This document shows, one piece after another, positions 9,169 through 16,640 of a DNA stretch of 64,000 bases. The stretch lies in the NCBI RefSeq assembly GCF_020511155.1, contig NZ_CP041216.1:3720001-3784000 (forward strand), written 5' to 3'. Under the pieces are notes generated by a model. The model had not been told where the DNA came from, did no database searches, and saw nothing but the letters and a program-made list of their open reading frames with translations. This stretch comes from Shewanella glacialimarina (GTDB lineage: Bacteria; Pseudomonadota; Gammaproteobacteria; Enterobacterales; Shewanellaceae). Numbering within the stretch: position 1 is the first letter of the stretch; each line of letters begins with the position of its first letter. Made by a program: the position numbers and the translations under genes.

Positions 9169-10068
9169 ATGACATTTCTTCAACAATATGGCATCACAGA
9201 GCCACTACTCATTATTCTTGCGATTGATTTAACTATCGCAGTTATCTTATTAGCCTTAATGCGTTATTTGCAGGGCTGGTCAATTAAGGTTAATAGCACC
9301 CAAGAACTGGCAGTACGCGATAATTTTGCCTTTGGTATTAGCACTGCTGGCGCAGTCGCAGCTTTAGGTATTGTGCTAACAGGCGCAATAACCGGAGAAG
9401 CGGCAATATCATATACCACAGAAGCCATCGGCATGACCGCCTACGGTTTTTTCGGGCTAGTACTGATTAAGCTAGGGCGTTATCTACATGACAAAATTGC
9501 CTTAAATGAATTTAATAAAAGTGATGAAATACTTAAGGGTAATGTATCAGTTGCTATAGTAGATGCTGCAGCAGCTATCGCAACGGCGATTATAATTCGC
9601 GCCGTATTAATGTGGGTAGAAGACATCACTATCGACACTTTTATTGCCATTTTCAGTGCATTTTTAGTGTCACAATTAATCTTAGTTATTTTAACTCGCT
9701 TGCGTGAAAGCCGTTATGCCAAACGTAATCAAGATGCCTCAATGCAACAAGCGTTAAAACAAGGACAAACAGCTCTCGCCATACGTCACAGCGGTTATAT
9801 GATTGCGATGGCACTTAGCTTTAATGCCGCCAGCCACTTTATTCTATACATTCCAACCGCCTATGTGGGTAATCTTATCGGCTGGTTAATTTTCTCTTTT
9901 GTGATGCTAGTGCTGATGAGTTTGGTCATCATGCTAGTCAAAAAGTTAGTCCTTGCTGGTATTAACTTAGCCGAAGAAGTCGAAAAACAACACAACATCG
10001 GTATTGCCGCGGTTGAAATGGCAATCAGCATTGCTGTTGCCCTAATCTTAACGGCATTAATGGCTTAA
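9169..10068 (+). CDS. DUF350 double-domain membrane protein (YjfL-like)
   Basis: Inner-membrane protein of 299 residues with about eight hydrophobic segments. It looks like two DUF350 units in tandem: an N-terminal half with NFAFGISTAGAVAALGIVLTG and a C-terminal half with GYMIAMALSFNAASHF, each preceded by a charged loop. E. coli YjfL carries a single unit of ~130 residues. DUF350 proteins recur beside PspA-like and polyamine-related genes, but their biochemical role is unknown. It lies 12 bp after the lipoprotein gene and 5 bp before the aminopropyltransferase gene, so co-translation is likely. Confidence 0.88.
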   Translation: MTFLQQYGITEPLLIILAIDLTIAVILLALMRYLQGWSIKVNSTQELAVRDNFAFGISTAGAVAALGIVLTGAITGEAAISYTTEAIGMTAYGFFGLVLIKLGRYLHDKIALNEFNKSDEILKGNVSVAIVDAAAAIATAIIIRAVLMWVEDITIDTFIAIFSAFLVSQLILVILTRLRESRYAKRNQDASMQQALKQGQTALAIRHSGYMIAMALSFNAASHFILYIPTAYVGNLIGWLIFSFVMLVLMSLVIMLVKKLVLAGINLAEEVEKQHNIGIAAVEMAISIAVALILTALMA

Positions 10069-10073
10069 CAACT

Positions 10074-11852
10074 ATGTCTAACACTTTGCTTGAAACACAA
10101 ACACCTCAATCAACAGCGGAGGATTTCAAGCAAAGTGATGCTGCCTCTCCAGCTTTACCTATAAATAAACGTATCACCTGGTTTGATGATGCCTTACTGC
10201 TGGGCATTATGGCACTGCTTGCCGGTTGTGGTTTAATCTATGAGTACCTACTTTCACACTATGCTGGAAGAATATTAGGTGCGTTAGAAGCCGCTATTTA
10301 CACCATGATCGGCTTAATGATTGTCTCTATGGGAGTTGGCGCATTTGCCGCACGTAAAATCAAATGTGCTTTCACCGGTTTTGCCATCTTAGAATTAAGT
10401 GTCGCCTTGTGTGGCTCGTTCGCCATCATCATTACCGCGGCAGTTATTGGCTTTGGGCAACAACTGCCATTGGCTATTGCCAGTAACTTAGGTTTGCCAC
10501 CAGATCAACTGCCTAACGGTGGCTTTATTGCCACATTACAGTCGCTAAGTGAATACCTTCCCTATGTTTGGGGAGTAATATTAGGCCTGATGATTGGTAT
10601 GGAAATTCCGCTGATCGCCAGAGTCAGGCAGTCGCTTTCGGAAGCGCATTTACTCCATAACGCGGGGACGATTTACGGTGCGGATTACGTAGGTGCAGGG
10701 ATTGGTGCTGCTATTTGGGTATTCTTTATGTTATCGATAGATATCCAACTTGCAGCCGCACTCACCGCCAGTGTAAACCTGATTGCTGGCGCTATTTTCA
10801 TTTGGCGCTTTTGGCATAATATCAACCATGCAAAATGGCTACTTGTCGGGCATATCATTGCTAGCGTCTGCATTGGACTATTGGCAACCAAAGGGCCACA
10901 GTGGGAACAACACTTCAATAATTTGTTATACAAAGATAAAGTTGTATATGCAAAATCAACCCGTTTTCAACAGCTCACTTTTACCGAGCGGTTACGAGGT
11001 AATGGATTAGCCCCAGTTTATAATTTGTATATCAACGGCCGACTACAGTTCTCCAGTAGTGATGAGCACATTTACCATAACTTCTTGGTTCACCCGACCT
11101 TGGCAGCCAGTGCACGACATGACAATGTATTAATTATTGGTGGCGGCGATGGCCTAGGTTTAAAGCAAGTACTTGCTTGGGAACCTAAAACAGTCACCCT
11201 AATAGATTTAGATAAAGACTTAGTCACCTTATTTAAGTCACCTCCCGATGACATGCCAGCTTTTTTAAGCAAAGCAATGCTGGAATTGAACGGCAATAGC
11301 TTAAATGACCCCAGATTGACACTTATCAATGATGATGCCTTTAATGGGGTAGATAGCTTAATTGCGCAAGGTCAACACTTTGATGCCATCATTGTAGACT
11401 TACCAGACCCTAGTCACCCTGATTTAAATAAACTTTATTCCGATTTATTCTATCGTAAGCTAAATGAGCTACTCAGTGCCGATGGTATTATCACCGTACA
11501 ATCAACCTCACCTTATCATGCCCCTAAAGCCTTTATCTCTATTGGCAAAACCCTAGCGTCTGCTGGCTTTAAGGTCGACCAGTTCCACCATAATGTCCCC
11601 AGCTTTGGCGAATGGGGCTGGAGCATTGGCAGTAAACAAGGTTTATCACCTAAACATAGGTTGGCGGCACTTCCTCAACTGCCTATTCAAAGCGACTGGC
11701 TCACCTTAGGCTTAGTCAACGGAGCATTCGAATTTCCTGGCAATTACTATGCTGAACAACAAGATGTCAAAATCAACCACATTGGCTCATTACAGCTTTA
11801 CCATTATCATTTAGCTGCATGGTCTGAAAATGAAGTGATGAATCTTTTTTAA
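10074..11852 (+). CDS. Membrane-anchored polyamine aminopropyltransferase (spermidine synthase-like)
   Basis: The N-terminal ~30-280 residues hold about seven membrane helices, beginning ALLLGIMALLAGCGLIYEYL. The C-terminal ~300 residues are a spermidine-synthase domain. The decarboxylated-SAM binding motif IIGGGDGLGL is at ~356, the acidic residue after strand 2 is in TLIDLDKDL, and the catalytic loop IIVDLPDPSHPDLNKLYS is at ~440. It should transfer aminopropyl from decarboxylated SAM to a diamine, placed at the inner membrane. No SAM decarboxylase gene is in the window. Normal SpeE is ~290 residues and soluble. It is part of the PspA-type locus, which suggests a link between polyamines and envelope stress. 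Confidence 0.9.
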   Translation: MSNTLLETQTPQSTAEDFKQSDAASPALPINKRITWFDDALLLGIMALLAGCGLIYEYLLSHYAGRILGALEAAIYTMIGLMIVSMGVGAFAARKIKCAFTGFAILELSVALCGSFAIIITAAVIGFGQQLPLAIASNLGLPPDQLPNGGFIATLQSLSEYLPYVWGVILGLMIGMEIPLIARVRQSLSEAHLLHNAGTIYGADYVGAGIGAAIWVFFMLSIDIQLAAALTASVNLIAGAIFIWRFWHNINHAKWLLVGHIIASVCIGLLATKGPQWEQHFNNLLYKDKVVYAKSTRFQQLTFTERLRGNGLAPVYNLYINGRLQFSSSDEHIYHNFLVHPTLAASARHDNVLIIGGGDGLGLKQVLAWEPKTVTLIDLDKDLVTLFKSPPDDMPAFLSKAMLELNGNSLNDPRLTLINDDAFNGVDSLIAQGQHFDAIIVDLPDPSHPDLNKLYSDLFYRKLNELLSADGIITVQSTSPYHAPKAFISIGKTLASAGFKVDQFHHNVPSFGEWGWSIGSKQGLSPKHRLAALPQLPIQSDWLTLGLVNGAFEFPGNYYAEQQDVKINHIGSLQLYHYHLAAWSENEVMNLF

Positions 11853-11859
11853 TGGACAC

Positions 11860-11915
11860 GATAGCACTTGACATATTATGTCTTGATGCTATCTTTAACA
11901 CAGACATAATATGTC
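11860..11915. promoter_or_regulatory. Two palindromes (sites 2 and 3), candidate internal promoter/operator before DUF2170
   Basis: GACATATTATGTC (11870-11882) and GACATAATATGTC (11903-11915) are exact reverse complements whose centres lie 33 bp apart, about three helical turns. Site 2 is nested in a further inverted repeat, GATAGCA (11860-11866) / TGCTATC (11887-11893). Site 2 overlaps a TTGACA hexamer (11869-11874) with a weak TATCTT about 15 bp on. Site 3 lies ~15 bp before the DUF2170 start. The geometry fits a repressor bridging a -35 region and a transcription start; this is inference. Confidence 0.55.
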
Positions 11916-11929
11916 ATATAAGGACAACT

Positions 11930-12343
11930 ATGAACATCCACACTATTGCTAACCACTTAAATGGTCTTTGTGACAAAAGCCGTACCGGTTTTCAATTTGA
12001 TTGTTACCCAATTGACGGGGAAGTAGAAGTGCTTCAAGTCAACGTTGTTGGCCGAGAAGAAATTCCGGTTTTTGTCTCAGTGACTGACAACCAAATATTG
12101 TGCATCAGTTACTTATGGGGCGAAGATGAAGTCAATCAATCACGCCGCGCAGAAATGTTTGAGACCATGTTAGAGCTCAACATTCCAATGCCACTATCTT
12201 CATTCGCAAAAATCGATGATAAATATGTGGTTTACGGTGCATTATCAGTCGAGTCCAGTATGGAAGAGATTGAGCAAGAATTAGCAGTACTTTCAGACAA
12301 CTGTTTGGAAGTGATCGATGAACTCTCAGAGTTTTTGAATTAA
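11930..12343 (+). CDS. yjfI: DUF2170 family protein (YjfI-like)
   Basis: The start at 11930 follows AAGGACAACT; the frame is open further upstream but there it covers the palindromic control region. The 137-residue cytoplasmic acidic protein has the DUF2170 layout: N-terminal helix (HTIANHLNGL), then strands with EEIPVFVSVTDNQILCISYLW, and a Glu-rich C-terminal helix. Function is unknown. It is the first of four close genes (DUF2170, PspA, DUF2491, small basic protein), the same order as E. coli yjfI-yjfJ-yjfK. It probably acts as a partner or regulator of the PspA-like protein. Confidence 0.85.
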   Translation: MNIHTIANHLNGLCDKSRTGFQFDCYPIDGEVEVLQVNVVGREEIPVFVSVTDNQILCISYLWGEDEVNQSRRAEMFETMLELNIPMPLSSFAKIDDKYVVYGALSVESSMEEIEQELAVLSDNCLEVIDELSEFLN

Positions 12344-12353
12344 GGAGTCAATT

Positions 12354-13043
12354 ATGGGCATTTTAAATAAAATCCTAACCGCATTTCGTGGCGGCGCGAC
12401 AGAAGTTGGTCAAAGCATTGTTGACGCAAACTCAACACGTATTTTTGAACAAGAAATTCGTGATGCAGAAAAACATTTAACCAACGCCAAGCGCGAGTTA
12501 ACTGACGTGATGGCGAAAGAAATGCAAGCCAATCGTGAAGTTGACCGCTTAAAGCGCAGTATTGCTGAGCATGAAGGTTATGTCACTCAAGCGCTTGAGA
12601 AAGGTAATGAAGCTTTAGCAATTGAAATTGCAGAAAAAATCGCTCAACTTGACCAAGAGTTATCTGAGCAACAGACTGCCAATGATAGCTTTAGCTCGCA
12701 TGCCGTTCGCCTTAAAGATTTGGTTAAGAAAACTGAACGACAGTTATCTGATTACCAACGTCAATTAAGCATGGTAAAGACCACTGAAAGCGTGCAAAAA
12801 GCCACTGCGACCATTACTGACTCATTCGCCTCAAGCAATTCAAAACTGCTTAACGCTAAAGATTCTTTAGAGCGCATCAAAGCTCGTCAACAACAGTTTG
12901 ATGATCGCCTCAAAGCATCTGAAACATTAGCGGAAGAAAACAGCGACAAGTCATTACACGCCAAACTAGCAGAAGCTGGCATTGGTGAGCAAAAGTCGAG
13001 TGCTAATGCAGTACTTGATCGTATTAAAGCACGTAAAGGCTAA
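12354..13043 (+). CDS. yjfJ: PspA/IM30 family protein (YjfJ-like)
   Basis: A 229-residue, almost wholly helical coiled-coil protein of the PspA/Vipp1/IM30 (ESCRT-III-like) superfamily, which assembles on the inner membrane and protects it when it is damaged. The amphipathic N-terminus (GILNKILTAFRGGATEVGQ) would bind membrane. Heptads run from ~30 to ~190 (RDAEKHLTNAKRELTDVMAKE). It is not the classical pspA: no pspBC or pspF is adjacent, and the neighbours are DUF2170 and DUF2491 as for E. coli YjfJ. A GGAG ribosome binding site is present. Only 10 bp separate it from DUF2170. Confidence 0.9.
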   Translation: MGILNKILTAFRGGATEVGQSIVDANSTRIFEQEIRDAEKHLTNAKRELTDVMAKEMQANREVDRLKRSIAEHEGYVTQALEKGNEALAIEIAEKIAQLDQELSEQQTANDSFSSHAVRLKDLVKKTERQLSDYQRQLSMVKTTESVQKATATITDSFASSNSKLLNAKDSLERIKARQQQFDDRLKASETLAEENSDKSLHAKLAEAGIGEQKSSANAVLDRIKARKG

Positions 13044-13049
13044 TTGATT

Positions 13050-13703
13050 ATGGGATTTTTAAGCGGCCTATTCGGCAAAAAAGAAGCCCCTAAGCGCCAG
13101 CTTGACCATCCCAATAAGCTGCTCAAGGGTGATATGTTAACCCTTGATGACAGCTTTGCGTTGCCCGCGCAATTGCGCGGACAGCAGCTAAAGGTTGAAG
13201 CTATCCACACTTACGAATATGAACGATCGCAGCAATGTGAATACTTATTACGTGGTCACAGTGGCAGCCCAATTTTTATGTCATACGTGGTGGAAGACGA
13301 AGCCTATTTAAGTTTTTCTATTAAAGTGAATCGCGACACAGTTGATAAGCTTTTTGACTTAGATGCTTTTGCTGAAATTTTTGAAGAACCAGGCAAAGCG
13401 ACTCTAACCTTACAAACGCTATCAGCTGACACAGCTGAAGAGTTTGGTCAGTGGCTGTCCGACGATTATCATCAAGTGGAATTTGCCGGTTTTGGTTATT
13501 TTCACCGTGAAGATTACCGTGGTCAAAAGCCTCCACAGGATGAAAATGGTGCCCGCGGCGAAGCATTTGAAAGTTACTCACTCATTAATAACCAAGACAC
13601 TCACGCGCTTGATATTGAAGTTTATGAAGGTGGCGACACTGAGGTCATGTTGACCTTATATCGCCCATTAACGGATATCCGCGAATACTGGCCTGCAAGC
13701 TAA
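13050..13703 (+). CDS. yjfK: DUF2491 family protein (YjfK-like)
   Basis: A 217-residue cytoplasmic protein. The N-terminus GFLSGLFGKKEAPKRQ is a short hydrophobic/basic segment that could touch the membrane; the rest is beta-rich (LTLDDSFALPAQLRGQQLKVEA; GHSGSPIFMSYVVED). The layout matches DUF2491, represented by E. coli YjfK; function unknown. I chose the ATG at 13050; an in-frame TTG two codons earlier directly abuts the pspA-like stop. It is co-transcribed with its neighbours by spacing. Confidence 0.83.
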   Translation: MGFLSGLFGKKEAPKRQLDHPNKLLKGDMLTLDDSFALPAQLRGQQLKVEAIHTYEYERSQQCEYLLRGHSGSPIFMSYVVEDEAYLSFSIKVNRDTVDKLFDLDAFAEIFEEPGKATLTLQTLSADTAEEFGQWLSDDYHQVEFAGFGYFHREDYRGQKPPQDENGARGEAFESYSLINNQDTHALDIEVYEGGDTEVMLTLYRPLTDIREYWPAS

Positions 13704-13721
13704 TCTAGGAGAGTCGACGCT

Positions 13722-14048
13722 ATGAGCAAAGGTAAACCATTACCAGAGAAATGGTTAAATAATCAAAAAGCAGCCAAAGCCACTCAAGTGGCTTTTGATA
13801 TTGATGAGCAATTTCAATATTCTATCCGTAAGGCCGCGCTAGATCGCGGTGTTAGTCCTTCTGATCAAATTCGCACCATTCTGGGTTTGTCGGTATCTAA
13901 ACGCCCTAAGCGACCTAGACTGACGGTATCGCTAAGCGCTGATGATTATGTATTGTTAGCAGAAAAATATGCCTTACCATCAGATGCTCAGCTTGAAATC
14001 AAAAAGCGAGTCTTGGATGATCTGGTTCATTTTATCGATAAGAAATAA
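13722..14048 (+). CDS. Small basic protein, possible duplicated ribbon-helix-helix-like regulator
   Basis: A 108-residue protein with a strong AGGAGA ribosome binding site, last gene before a terminator. Two segments look alike in plan: a short strand then two helices, VAFDIDEQFQYSIRKAALDR-GVSPSDQIRTILGL (~24-60), and LTVSLSADDYVLLAEKYAL-PSDAQLEIKKRVLDDL (~68-100). The strand-helix-helix pattern and net basic character suggest a ribbon-helix-helix DNA-binding fold, so it may be the local regulator. This is inference; I do not recognise a named family. Confidence 0.7.
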   Translation: MSKGKPLPEKWLNNQKAAKATQVAFDIDEQFQYSIRKAALDRGVSPSDQIRTILGLSVSKRPKRPRLTVSLSADDYVLLAEKYALPSDAQLEIKKRVLDDLVHFIDKK

Positions 14049-14085
14049 TGACTCATTGTTTTACCGATAATGAATAAATACTTAA

Positions 14086-14118
14086 AACGCGTTAGACTTT
14101 TGCCTGGCGCGTTTTTTT
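14086..14118 (+). terminator. Intrinsic terminator of the PspA-type operon
   Basis: Stem AACGCGTTAG / CTGGCGCGTT (eight Watson-Crick and two G-U pairs), 8-nt loop, then a run of seven T. It closes the unit ending with the small basic protein and separates it from the channel gene. Confidence 0.8.
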
Positions 14119-14177
14119 ATGTCAAAAATGCCACTTAACGAATCCAAGATCTACTTTTACTAAACGGACTTTTTTTG

Positions 14178-14990
14178 ATGATCAAATCTAAGCGATGGGC
14201 TACTAAAAATATTAACTCGCTCAATCCTTTTGATTTTGCGATGATGATTTTATCATTTTTCTCGGTGATCATTGTTTTAGCATTGACCTTTGGCAAGCTC
14301 GAACCCGAGACCTATCGTATTTTATTGTATATCGACGGCGGTATTTGTTTTGTTTTTATGAGTCGTTTTTTTTGGGGCTTGTTTAAAGCACGCAATAAAG
14401 CTTACTACTGGCGCCATCATTGGATAGATTTTGTTGCCAGCATTCCCGCTATAGAAGCATTAAGAATTGCTCGCGTATTTCAAATACTGCGCGTTATTCG
14501 ACTGATCCGCACCAGCCGCTCGATTTTTTTACCTTTGTTGAAGCAAAAAAAGCAAGCCACATTGGCAAGTTTGCTGCTAGCGATGGTTCTGATTTTAGCC
14601 AACGCTTCAGTACTGATACTGATCGTTGAGTCGGGTGTTGATGGCGCAAACATTCATACCGCAGAACAAGCTATTTGGTGGGCATTAGTCACCATTTCAA
14701 CCGTAGGCTATGGTGACTTTTATCCCGTGAGTACTTTAGGGCACGTCATTGGCGGTATTGTAATTATCAGTGGCGTAAGCTTTTTTGGGGTAATTTCAGG
14801 TTATATGGCTTCAGTTTTTGTCTCCCCCGATGAATCGTCTGAACGCAATGAAGCACATCAAGAAGCGATTAAAAATGAGTTAGAAAATGCATTATTACGT
14901 ATGGAAGCAAATCAAGCTAAAATGGAACAAAACCAAATAGCCATGCTAAATGAAATCGCTAAATTAAAAACTGATTTAAGTAATCACTAA
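14178..14990 (+). CDS. Voltage-gated-like potassium channel
   Basis: A six-helix Kv-type channel of 270 residues. It has an Arg-rich S4-like segment (RIARVFQILRVIRLIRTSRS, ~97-117) and a pore helix with selectivity filter TISTVGYGDFYP (~175), followed by S6 (GVSFFGVISGYMASVF). The last ~45 residues form a Glu/Gln-rich coiled coil, likely for assembly. ATG 14178 is preferred over the in-frame TTG just before it. It follows the PspA-type operon behind a terminator, so it has its own promoter. Related ion channels recur beside PspA/DUF350/spermidine-synthase genes, and polyamines block many K+ channels, so a functional tie is plausible but unproven. Confidence 0.9.
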   Translation: MIKSKRWATKNINSLNPFDFAMMILSFFSVIIVLALTFGKLEPETYRILLYIDGGICFVFMSRFFWGLFKARNKAYYWRHHWIDFVASIPAIEALRIARVFQILRVIRLIRTSRSIFLPLLKQKKQATLASLLLAMVLILANASVLILIVESGVDGANIHTAEQAIWWALVTISTVGYGDFYPVSTLGHVIGGIVIISGVSFFGVISGYMASVFVSPDESSERNEAHQEAIKNELENALLRMEANQAKMEQNQIAMLNEIAKLKTDLSNH

Positions 14991-15290
14991 ACGACAGGTA
15001 ATAATCACTGGGTAGATCAGTATTAAATAAATTAACTCGAGTTTCAAAAATCGACTTACTTCATACTATTAATCCATATAAGTCAGCTTATAAACGAATC
15101 AAGCCTGCAGGATCAAAATAGTAACTGAGCTAACCCCTTGGGTAAAATGACTATTATGAAGGTTAATAAATATCGTCATAACCTCATGCTTAAATAGGTA
15201 ATCTCTCGCTGAATATGCTAAATTGATTAACAATGTTAATCAAATGTTGTCTTGACTCTACTCGTTTTCAGTCCCCTTTTTTGGAGTAAT
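14991..15290. other. Intergenic region upstream of the HD-GYP gene
   Basis: 300 bp of AT-rich DNA without a convincing reading frame. The one clear element is a perfect inverted repeat at 15223-15243. No strong terminator for the channel gene was found. Confidence 0.5.
15223..15243. promoter_or_regulatory. 21-bp perfect palindrome, candidate operator
   Basis: TTGATTAAC-AAT-GTTAATCAA, two perfect 9-bp arms with a 3-bp spacer, ending 47 bp before the HD-GYP start codon. The position and symmetry fit an operator. Spacing excludes FNR/CRP geometry (their 5-bp half-sites are 4-6 bp apart). The cognate protein is unknown. Confidence 0.5.
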
Positions 15291-16484
15291 ATGTGCATGA
15301 ACGATTCTGTTGGATCAAAAAATGTCATTAAAATCCCAATTGATAAGCTTGTACTAGGGATGTTCATTGTGGCAATTGATCGCCAACAAGACAAAGTAGA
15401 CGTGCTTAATCCAGGCCAAATAAAACACAGTGATGCCATCGCTAAACTGATAAAAAATAATATCACCACAGTATGGGTCGATATAGAACGCTCATCGGAC
15501 ACTTGTGGGCTAAAAACAACAAAATCAAGTGGCCTAAATCCTCTAGTACGAAAAGCCATTTCCTCCCGAGAGGATAAACGCACCTATGCTAAGAAACTCC
15601 TCACTGAAGCCAAAAGCTTAATTCAAAAGGTCTTATTAGAAACCTATGAAGGCAAAGCAATTGAAGTTGGTCCATTCGAGGCTGTTGCCGACAAGATGAT
15701 TGAGTTGATATTAGATGATGCTGACGCCTTTAAATGTATCTCAGCACTGCGCACTAAAGATGCTTATTTGATGGAACATTCTATTAATGTTGCGTTTTTA
15801 CTGGTGACATTTGGCTATCATTTGAACCTTGATACCGACTTACTTAGGCAAATGGCCGTTGGAGGTATTGTCCACGACGTAGGTAAAATTCAACTAGAAG
15901 ATAGCATTCTGCACAAACCTGGCAAACTCACTCCGGATGAATTTGAACACATGAAACTGCACCAAGTCTATGCGATGGCCATCATGGATGATACCCAAGG
16001 CTTGTCGCAAATAAGTAAAGATGTTTGCCTAATGCACCATGAAAAAATTGATGGTCGTGGTTATCCTAAGGGTTTAGAGGGAGATGATATTCCTCTGCAT
16101 GGGCGGATGAGTTGCATTGTTGACATTTTTGATGCCCTTACTGCAACACGTTGCTATAAAGAGGCCATGAGCCCAGCTGCAGCATTCAAAATTTTGATCA
16201 GTTTAACCCCATTTCATTTAGACCAAAAATTAGTTTATGAGTTTATCCGCTGCATTGGAATATACCCGGTAGGCTCACTAGTACTGCTGTCTAATGAGCA
16301 AGTCGGGATAGTTTGGCAAGCTAAAGGACGCGATGCATTACACCCAATAGTGAAATGTTTTTATTCGCAAAAAAATAAACGCTACAGCGAAGTCACTATG
16401 ATTGATTTATTAAAATCTGAGGTTTATATAGAGCGAGGAGTATCTCCGAGTAGTTTAGATATTGACCCATCTTCATTTTATTAA
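15291..16484 (+). CDS. HD-GYP domain cyclic-di-GMP phosphodiesterase with DUF3391 N-terminus
   Basis: Predicted to degrade cyclic-di-GMP to GMP. The N-terminal ~110 residues (IPIDKLVLGMFIVAID) are the DUF3391 module that often precedes HD-GYP. The catalytic domain has HSINVAFLLVTFG, the HD pair in GGIVHDVGKIQ (~195), the second His cluster LMHHEKIDGRGYPKGL with an intact GYP, and DIFDALTATRCYKEAMSP. All metal ligands appear present, so it should be active. The start at 15291 follows TTGGAG; a Met two codons later is an alternative. No membrane helix, so cytoplasmic. Appears monocistronic. Confidence 0.93.
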   Translation: MCMNDSVGSKNVIKIPIDKLVLGMFIVAIDRQQDKVDVLNPGQIKHSDAIAKLIKNNITTVWVDIERSSDTCGLKTTKSSGLNPLVRKAISSREDKRTYAKKLLTEAKSLIQKVLLETYEGKAIEVGPFEAVADKMIELILDDADAFKCISALRTKDAYLMEHSINVAFLLVTFGYHLNLDTDLLRQMAVGGIVHDVGKIQLEDSILHKPGKLTPDEFEHMKLHQVYAMAIMDDTQGLSQISKDVCLMHHEKIDGRGYPKGLEGDDIPLHGRMSCIVDIFDALTATRCYKEAMSPAAAFKILISLTPFHLDQKLVYEFIRCIGIYPVGSLVLLSNEQVGIVWQAKGRDALHPIVKCFYSQKNKRYSEVTMIDLLKSEVYIERGVSPSSLDIDPSSFY

Positions 16485-16581
16485 GCATATTATTTATTGT
16501 TCTATACTCGCGTCACGAAACGGTGAGCATACAAGCAAACAGCTAAAATAAGCCATACGTTAATGCCGTGATGTTTATGCT

Positions 16582-16623
16582 GCACTCATGTTGCACTCAC
16601 GCTGCAAATTGCAGCATGAGTGC
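16582..16623. repeat. Nested inverted repeats downstream of mrcB
   Basis: Outer arms GCACTCATG (16582-16590) and CATGAGTGC (16615-16623) enclose a second inverted pair GCTGC-AAATT-GCAGC (16601-16615) and a partial direct repeat TTGCACTCA. On the mrcB strand it could fold as a 3' hairpin. There is no clear T-run, so it is not a classic terminator. Confidence 0.6.
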
Positions 16624-16640
16624 CTTAACAAAAGTAGTCG

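Noticed and set aside
12354..13043. Considered calling the PspA-like gene classical pspA under PspF control
   Set aside because: There is no pspB, pspC or pspF nearby and no sigma-54 promoter element; the DUF2170/DUF2491 neighbours point to the YjfJ type.
15236..15583. Antisense frame of 115 codons over the HD-GYP start
   Set aside because: It is opposite a recognised domain and has no support of its own.
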